DNA of 64,000 nucleotides, taken from positions 1-64,000 of the forward strand of contig JAGBIE010000026.1 in assembly GCA_017935145.1 (NCBI GenBank), written 5' to 3'. The notes below the pieces were generated by a model that did not search any database, was not told the origin of the DNA, and worked only from the letters and a program-made list of their open reading frames with translations. Below, piece by piece: positions 59,531-64,000 of this stretch (positions are counted from its first letter, which is position 1; each line of letters begins with the position of its first letter). The DNA comes from Oscillospiraceae bacterium (GTDB lineage: Bacteria; Bacillota; Clostridia; Oscillospirales; Oscillospiraceae). The position numbers were made by a program, and so were the translations under genes.

Positions 59531-60814
59531 TTGAAGAAATTTACGCTCAACAATCGGCACGGAACACTGCTGAAAAATACCGTGATGCTGTCCATTTTGC
59601 AGTGGAGCACCCAACTTTTGGCACTACTGACTGTGCCCTATCAGACCCGTATCTTAGGGCCTGAGGCCTACGGCATTTTGGGTGTAACCACCGCCATGAT
59701 GGTATATTTTCAGTTGGTGATTGATTTTGGTTTTCTTCTTTCCGGCACGGAAGAGGTGGCCAATCACCGCACGGATGTGCCTTATTTATCCCGCCTGTTG
59801 ACGGCAGTTACCCTCAACAAGTTACTGCTAGCGGTCATTAGCGCAGTGGTGTTGTATCTATTGTGCCAATTCGTGCCCCAGTGGCAGGATAAATTGGGGC
59901 TGTTTTTCCTGTTTTTCCTTGCCACATTCCTAAACTCTCTCACTCCCGATTATCTCTACCGCGGACTAGAGAAGATGACCGCCATTACCGTGCGCACGGT
60001 TTCCATCCGCGTGTTTTTCAGCGTGATGATTTTTGTGCTCCTGCGCAAACCGGAGGATATTTATGTGATTCCCCTGCTGAACATCATCGGCAACGGGGTT
60101 GCCTCGGCGGCATCCTACTGGGATTTAAAAAAGCGTTTCCACATTTCTCTCATCCGTGTGACATGGAGAGATGTGTTTGCCCGCATGAAAAGTAGCGCCG
60201 CATTTTTCCTCTCCCGCATCGCCACCACGGCTTATACTGCGGTGAATACCATCCTTTTGGATACCCTCACAGCAGGTGGCGCCATCACGGGCTACTACAC
60301 ATCAGCAGATAAGCTTGTCATTGCGGGGCAGAATGTCCTCACTCCCATTTCGGACAGTTTATATCCCTACATGACCCGCCACAGAGATTTTAAGATGGTG
60401 AAGAAGATTCTGCTTCTTGCCATGCCCCCCATCACCCTGTTTTGCACCGCCTGCTTTATTTGGGCTGAGCCTGTTTGCAGTTTGCTGCTCGGTGAAGAAT
60501 TTGCCCCTGCGGGACAAGTTCTGCGCGCCATGCTTCCTGCGGCGGTACTGACCCTGCCCAACTATATTTTGAGTTTCCCCACCTTAGGTCCCATGGGGCT
60601 GAGCGGTTGGGCAAACTACTCCGTTATGATTGGCTCTTGTGCGCATTTAATCAATCTTGTCATCCTGTATTTCACAGGAAATATGAACATGATTTCCTTA
60701 GCGGGGATGGTATCTGTCACAGAAGCGATTATTTTAATCATTCGCCTTGTGGTGATTGTGAAACATCGGGATAAGATGCGTCCGTTACCTCAGGAAGAAA
60801 ATAGCGAAAACTAA
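59531..60814 (+). CDS. polysaccharide flippase (Wzx/MATE-like)
   Basis: 427 residues with 12 or more hydrophobic segments, PST/MVF-type exporter. LKNTVMLSILQWSTQLLALL and TVPYQTRILGPEAYGILGVT at the N-terminus are typical of Wzx, as is YYTSADKLVIAGQNVLTPIS. It would move lipid-linked repeat units across the membrane for the polymerase-like proteins encoded upstream. TTG start at 59531 with AAAAGAGG upstream. Confidence 0.88.
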   Translation: MKKFTLNNRHGTLLKNTVMLSILQWSTQLLALLTVPYQTRILGPEAYGILGVTTAMMVYFQLVIDFGFLLSGTEEVANHRTDVPYLSRLLTAVTLNKLLLAVISAVVLYLLCQFVPQWQDKLGLFFLFFLATFLNSLTPDYLYRGLEKMTAITVRTVSIRVFFSVMIFVLLRKPEDIYVIPLLNIIGNGVASAASYWDLKKRFHISLIRVTWRDVFARMKSSAAFFLSRIATTAYTAVNTILLDTLTAGGAITGYYTSADKLVIAGQNVLTPISDSLYPYMTRHRDFKMVKKILLLAMPPITLFCTACFIWAEPVCSLLLGEEFAPAGQVLRAMLPAAVLTLPNYILSFPTLGPMGLSGWANYSVMIGSCAHLINLVILYFTGNMNMISLAGMVSVTEAIILIIRLVVIVKHRDKMRPLPQEENSEN

Positions 60815-60826
60815 GGAGGAAATTCT

Positions 60827-61249
60827 ATGTCTAACCGCAAAAAAGAACTGCTCCGTAGCATTAAATTTACCCTCTTTTCCATCAGCGCGGGCATTGTTCA
60901 AATTCTCAGCTACACCCTGCTGTTTGAACTGCTCCATTTGGAAGAATGGCTCTGCAACCTTATCTCCTTGGCACTGAGTGTGCTGTGGAATTTTACCCTC
61001 AACCGCAAGTACACCTTCCAGTCTGCCAACAATGTGCCCATTGCCATGTTGCAGACAGCGGCATTCTATGTGGTCTTTGCCCCTCTGTCCTCTTGGTGGA
61101 CCAACGCCCTGACCAATATTGGCTGGAACGCCTATTTGGTGGAGTTTGGCACTATGTGTGTAAACTTCGTAACGGAATTCCTCTTCCAGCGCTTTGTGGT
61201 CTTCCGCAAATCCTTGGACACCGCCCCTGTGGGCAAGAAAAAAGAATAA
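60827..61249 (+). CDS. GtrA family membrane protein
   Basis: 140 residues, four membrane helices, GtrA/DPMS-like: RSIKFTLFSISAGIVQILSY, LWNFTLNRKYTFQS and NFVTEFLFQRFVVFRK. GtrA proteins are thought to flip undecaprenyl-phosphate-linked sugars or to help glycosyltransferases. Last gene of the cluster; a terminator follows. Confidence 0.9.
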   Translation: MSNRKKELLRSIKFTLFSISAGIVQILSYTLLFELLHLEEWLCNLISLALSVLWNFTLNRKYTFQSANNVPIAMLQTAAFYVVFAPLSSWWTNALTNIGWNAYLVEFGTMCVNFVTEFLFQRFVVFRKSLDTAPVGKKKE

Positions 61250-61283
61250 AAAAGAACCCCGATTTTTTTCGGGGTTCTTTTTT
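61248..61283. terminator. bidirectional intrinsic terminator
   Basis: Stem GAACCCCGA / TCGGGGTTC with a T6 loop and six T after the stem; A-run before it. Confidence 0.92.
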
Positions 61284-61923
61284 ACATTTTGGTGGGCAGT
61301 GCTGTGACCATGTCTTTTAGGTGGGCATCGTGGCTAAACTCTTGGAGGGTGAATGTGCCGTTTTCATAGTCCACATAGGTGACGGAGGCATTGGTTGGCC
61401 ACGGCTGGTCTTTGATTTCATCGGGGCTCAGCCCAAGAACCTTAGACACAAAGGAGCGAAACAGCATGGCGTGTGCTACGATGCAAATGCGCTTACCTTT
61501 GTTTTCTTCCGCCAAGCGGGTGAGGCAATCGTAGGCGCGTGCCTGCACATCCAGCACGCTCTCCCCGCCTGTGCAGCGACAGCGACCGATGTTTTCGTTC
61601 CACATGCTACGGTCAGCAGGATAGAGTTCCATAATCTCCTGAAAGGTTTTATTCTCCCACGCTCCGCCCCAAATTTCCAAAAGACCGTCATCGGTTTTTA
61701 AGGGGAGGTTGTGGTGGCGATTCACCGCCTTGGCGGTATCCACCGCCCGCTGAAGGGGGCTTGCATAGATGGCGTCAAAATGCTCATGCTTTAAATATTC
61801 CCCCGTGGCTTCTGCCTGCTGTAAGCCTAGAGGAGTCAAGGCAATATCCGTCCGTCCGCAGAAAATGTGCAGGCTGTTGCCAAGACTTTCTCCGTGACGG
61901 ATTAAAATCAGTTCCGTTTTCAT
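61282..61923 (-). CDS. histidine phosphatase family protein
   Basis: Phosphoglycerate mutase-like phosphatase of 213 residues. The phosphoacceptor histidine lies in LILIRHGESLGN; ASPLQRAVDTAKAV and the second His in CIVAHAMLFRSF complete the site. Substrate could be a sugar phosphate, a nucleotide or alpha-ribazole phosphate. ATG 61923 follows GAAGG; the open frame further upstream overlaps the asnA start and is rejected. Confidence 0.88.
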   Translation of the reverse strand: MKTELILIRHGESLGNSLHIFCGRTDIALTPLGLQQAEATGEYLKHEHFDAIYASPLQRAVDTAKAVNRHHNLPLKTDDGLLEIWGGAWENKTFQEIMELYPADRSMWNENIGRCRCTGGESVLDVQARAYDCLTRLAEENKGKRICIVAHAMLFRSFVSKVLGLSPDEIKDQPWPTNASVTYVDYENGTFTLQEFSHDAHLKDMVTALPTKM

Positions 61924-61954
61924 AGTTTTTCCTTCTTTTTTTGCATTTTGGCAC

Positions 61955-61984
61955 ATTATATCACACGCCCGCCCCATGAAGCAA
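61955..61984 (-). promoter_or_regulatory. SigA promoter of the histidine phosphatase gene
   Basis: On the minus strand TTGCTT (61984-61979), 18 bases, TATAAT (61960-61955). Confidence 0.6.
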
Positions 61985-62015
61985 GATAAAACATGGGAAG
62001 ATGGTGAAATCTTCC

Positions 62016-62044
62016 TTGCAATATGCGTAGAAATATGGTAAATT
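62016..62044 (+). promoter_or_regulatory. possible promoter of asnA-asnS
   Basis: TTGCAA (62016-62021), 17 bases, TAAATT (62039-62044). The ~55-base leader has a G+C-rich hairpin (GGTGGGG / CCCCGCC) but is too short for a T-box. Confidence 0.55.
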
Positions 62045-62104
62045 AATCGGTATGGGTGGGGTTTTGGCCCCGCCTGCGGTAAACCATAGAAAGAAGGGTT
62101 ATCC

Positions 62105-63112
62105 ATGAGTAAAGTTTTTCTCCCCCAAGGGTACAAAACGCCGCTTTCCGTCTACGAGATGCAGCGCGCCATCGAGTTCATTAAGAGCAATTTCCAGACG
62201 AATCTGTGCAATGCTCTCAATTTGCGCCGTGTGTCTGCGCCTTTGTTTGTTGACGAAAATTCCGGTCTCAACGATAATCTCAACGGTCATGAGCGCCCTG
62301 TGAGTTTTGACATTCCCGATGTGGGCGTCAATGCCCAGGTGGTGCACTCTCTTGCCAAGTGGAAGCGTCTGGCGCTGAAACGCTACGATTTTAATGTGGG
62401 CAAGGGTCTTGTGACCGATATGAATGCCATCCGCCGTGATGAAGAGGTGGATAATATCCACTCCATCTATGTGGACCAGTGGGACTGGGAAAAGGTCATT
62501 GACCGCAAGGACCGAAATGTGGAATACCTCAAAGACGCTGTCCGTGCCATTGTGGGCGCGGTTGTGGAAACCAACGATGCTTTGGGTGTTGCCTTCCCCT
62601 CTCTGCACACTCATATGGAGCGCGAGGTATTTTTCATCACCACCCAAGAACTGGAAGATATGTATCCCGATTTGACCCCCAAGGAACGGGAAAATGCCAT
62701 CTGCAAGGCCCATGGCACCGTGTTTTTGATGCAAATTGGCAAGACTCTCCGTTCGGGCAAGAAGCATGACGGTCGCGCGCCCGACTATGACGATTGGGAT
62801 CTCAACGGCGATATCCTGTTGTGGAACGAGGTTTTGGGACAGTCCTTTGAAATCTCCTCCATGGGCATCCGTGTGGATGAAGAGTCCATGACCCGTCAGC
62901 TGAAATTGGCTGGTTGTGAAGACCGTGCTTCCCTCCCCTTCCACAAAATGCTCTTAAATGGCGAACTGCCCCTGACCATGGGTGGCGGTTTGGGTCAAAG
63001 CCGTATTTGCATGTTTATGATTGGCGCCTGCCACATTGGTGAAGTGCAGGTTTCCATTTGGGATAAAGACACCCAGGACGCTTGCCAAAAGGCGGGCATC
63101 CAACTGCTGTAA
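62105..63112 (+). CDS. asnA: aspartate-ammonia ligase
   Basis: Makes asparagine from aspartate, ammonia and ATP. 335 residues, the family's usual length. [50 protein letters not shown] and [13 protein letters not shown] are characteristic; the fold is that of class II tRNA synthetases. It lies 23 bases before asnS, so free asparagine and its tRNA charging are encoded together. Confidence 0.97.
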   Translation: MSKVFLPQGYKTPLSVYEMQRAIEFIKSNFQTNLCNALNLRRVSAPLFVDENSGLNDNLNGHERPVSFDIPDVGVNAQVVHSLAKWKRLALKRYDFNVGKGLVTDMNAIRRDEEVDNIHSIYVDQWDWEKVIDRKDRNVEYLKDAVRAIVGAVVETNDALGVAFPSLHTHMEREVFFITTQELEDMYPDLTPKERENAICKAHGTVFLMQIGKTLRSGKKHDGRAPDYDDWDLNGDILLWNEVLGQSFEISSMGIRVDEESMTRQLKLAGCEDRASLPFHKMLLNGELPLTMGGGLGQSRICMFMIGACHIGEVQVSIWDKDTQDACQKAGIQLL

Positions 63113-63135
63113 ATCATAGAAACGAGGAAAGTACA

Positions 63136-64000
63136 ATGGAACTTATGACAGTTCGAGAACTGTATAAACAGGCCGATGCCCTTGCGGGCAAGACCATTGA
63201 GTTGGGCGGTTGGGTGAAGAACCTGCGCTCTTCCAAGGCTTTTGGCTTTATTATGCTGTCTGACGGCACTTATTTCCAGCCTGTGCAGGTGGTGTATCAT
63301 GACACCATGGCAAACTTTACAGAAATTTCCAAGTGCAATATTGGCGCTGCCCTCATTGTGAGGGGCACGGTAGTTCCCACTCCCGATGCCAAACAGCCCT
63401 TTGAAATTCAGGCAGAAGAGGTAACTGTGGAAGGCGCTTCCACCCCCGATTATCCTGTGCAACCCAAGCGCCACACCATGGAATATCTGCGCACCATTTC
63501 CCATCTGCGCCCCCGCACCAACACCTTCCAGGCGGTGTTCCGTGTGCGCAGTCTCATTGCCTACGCCATCCACAAGTTCTTCCAAGAGCGGGACTTTGTC
63601 TATGTCCACACCCCCATTATCACAGGCTCTGACTGCGAAGGAGCTGGCGAAATGTTCCAAGTGACCACGCTGGACATGAACAACCTGCCCATGACGGAAG
63701 ATGGCAAGGTGGATTATTCCAAGGACTTCTTTGGCAAGCCCACCAACCTGACCGTTTCCGGTCAGCTCAATGGCGAGACCTACGCCATGGCATTCCGCAA
63801 CATCTACACCTTTGGCCCTACCTTCCGTGCAGAAAACTCCAACACCACTCGCCATGCTGCCGAGTTCTGGATGATTGAGCCGGAAATTGCTTTTGCGGAT
63901 TTGGCCGATGACATGCAGTTGGCGGAAGATATGATTAAATACATCATCGCCTATGTGCTGGAACACGCCCCCGAAGAGATGAATTTCTTCAACCAGTTTA
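63136..64000 (+). CDS. asnS: asparaginyl-tRNA synthetase, N-terminal part
   Basis: Charges tRNA-Asn. The first ~288 codons are present; the gene runs off the right edge. OB-fold anticodon-binding domain (about 1-105, [20 protein letters not shown]) followed by the class II core with motif 2 region [35 protein letters not shown] and [18 protein letters not shown] are typical of AsnS. Confidence 0.96.
   Translation, partial: MELMTVRELYKQADALAGKTIELGGWVKNLRSSKAFGFIMLSDGTYFQPVQVVYHDTMANFTEISKCNIGAALIVRGTVVPTPDAKQPFEIQAEEVTVEGASTPDYPVQPKRHTMEYLRTISHLRPRTNTFQAVFRVRSLIAYAIHKFFQERDFVYVHTPIITGSDCEGAGEMFQVTTLDMNNLPMTEDGKVDYSKDFFGKPTNLTVSGQLNGETYAMAFRNIYTFGPTFRAENSNTTRHAAEFWMIEPEIAFADLADDMQLAEDMIKYIIAYVLEHAPEEMNFFNQF

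Noticed and set aside
62045-62104. T-box leader ahead of asnA-asnS
   Set aside because: The leader is under 60 bases and lacks a T-box sequence or terminator.

Overview
The window looks like a chromosomal segment of an anaerobic, Gram-positive-type Clostridia member, probably near Oscillospiraceae/Ruminococcaceae (inference). The signs are an SRP RNA of the large Firmicutes type, a clustered dgt-dnaG-rpoD-acpP-SRP RNA-dnaX-ybaB-recR block, smpB next to ssrA, many lipobox lipoproteins, an S-layer-homology protein, a type III glutamine synthetase and a Gram-positive-style ethanolamine microcompartment operon. Most genes are near 50% G+C, with one clearly A+T-rich patch at 34.8-36.1 kb. No CRISPR array, insertion sequence or phage gene was seen.

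Layout. 0-9.4 kb: end of the ATP synthase operon (atpD, atpC), two lipoproteins, mutY and an exonuclease on the minus strand, a cell-wall amidase, a zinc-type ABC importer (znuA-C-B-like), a thioesterase and an M42 peptidase. 9.4-20.2 kb: a long minus-strand housekeeping block (recR, ybaB, dnaX, SRP RNA, acpP, rpoD, dnaG, dgt, yigZ, hflX, rpmE, tmcAL). 20.2-34.7 kb: ackA, mgtE with an elaborate leader, a membrane-anchored acyltransferase-like protein, tRNA-Gly, a YitT-type protein, a divergent type IIA topoisomerase pair, a DUF1846 protein, a hemolysin III-type protein, a TtcA-type enzyme, and rplM-rpsI. 34.8-36.1 kb: a low-G+C two-gene unit of unknown function. 36.2-46.5 kb: the ethanolamine operon (eutG, A, B, C, L, aldehyde dehydrogenase, eutM, eutT, pduL, a eut-associated unknown, eutN, eutH). 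46.6-49.0 kb: a glutamine synthetase fused to an XRE-type DNA-binding domain. 49.0-53.7 kb: an extracellular module (zinc-ribbon membrane protein, trypsin-like lipoprotein protease, XRE regulator, SLH/beta-helix protein). 53.8-55.5 kb: ssrA with a duplicated tail, a cyclophilin and smpB. 55.6-61.3 kb: a polysaccharide cluster (two polymerase/ligase-like proteins, a glycosyltransferase, a flippase, GtrA). 61.3-64.0 kb: a histidine phosphatase, asnA and the start of asnS.

How the genes fit together. The eut genes would turn ethanolamine into ammonia and acetaldehyde inside a protein shell, then into ethanol (EutG) or acetyl-CoA and acetyl phosphate (aldehyde dehydrogenase, PduL). AckA, elsewhere in the window, could draw ATP from acetyl phosphate. 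The ammonia could feed the neighbouring glutamine synthetase and AsnA. Regulators EutV/EutW and the proteins EutS, EutP and EutQ are not in the window.

Most striking signals. (1) The mgtE leader has a consensus promoter, a 29-codon upstream ORF, a strong intrinsic terminator, and a 13-bp alternative pairing between the upstream ORF and the terminator's 5' arm; together these form a complete predicted attenuator. (2) The HTH-glutamine synthetase fusion. (3) A 24-bp perfect palindrome centred on the -10 region of a consensus promoter that drives the polysaccharide cluster. (4) Twin identical-architecture operators between the XRE gene and the protease gene. (5) The low-G+C pair at 34.8-36.1 kb. 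(6) A 21-bp duplicate of the ssrA 3' end built into a compact folded element.
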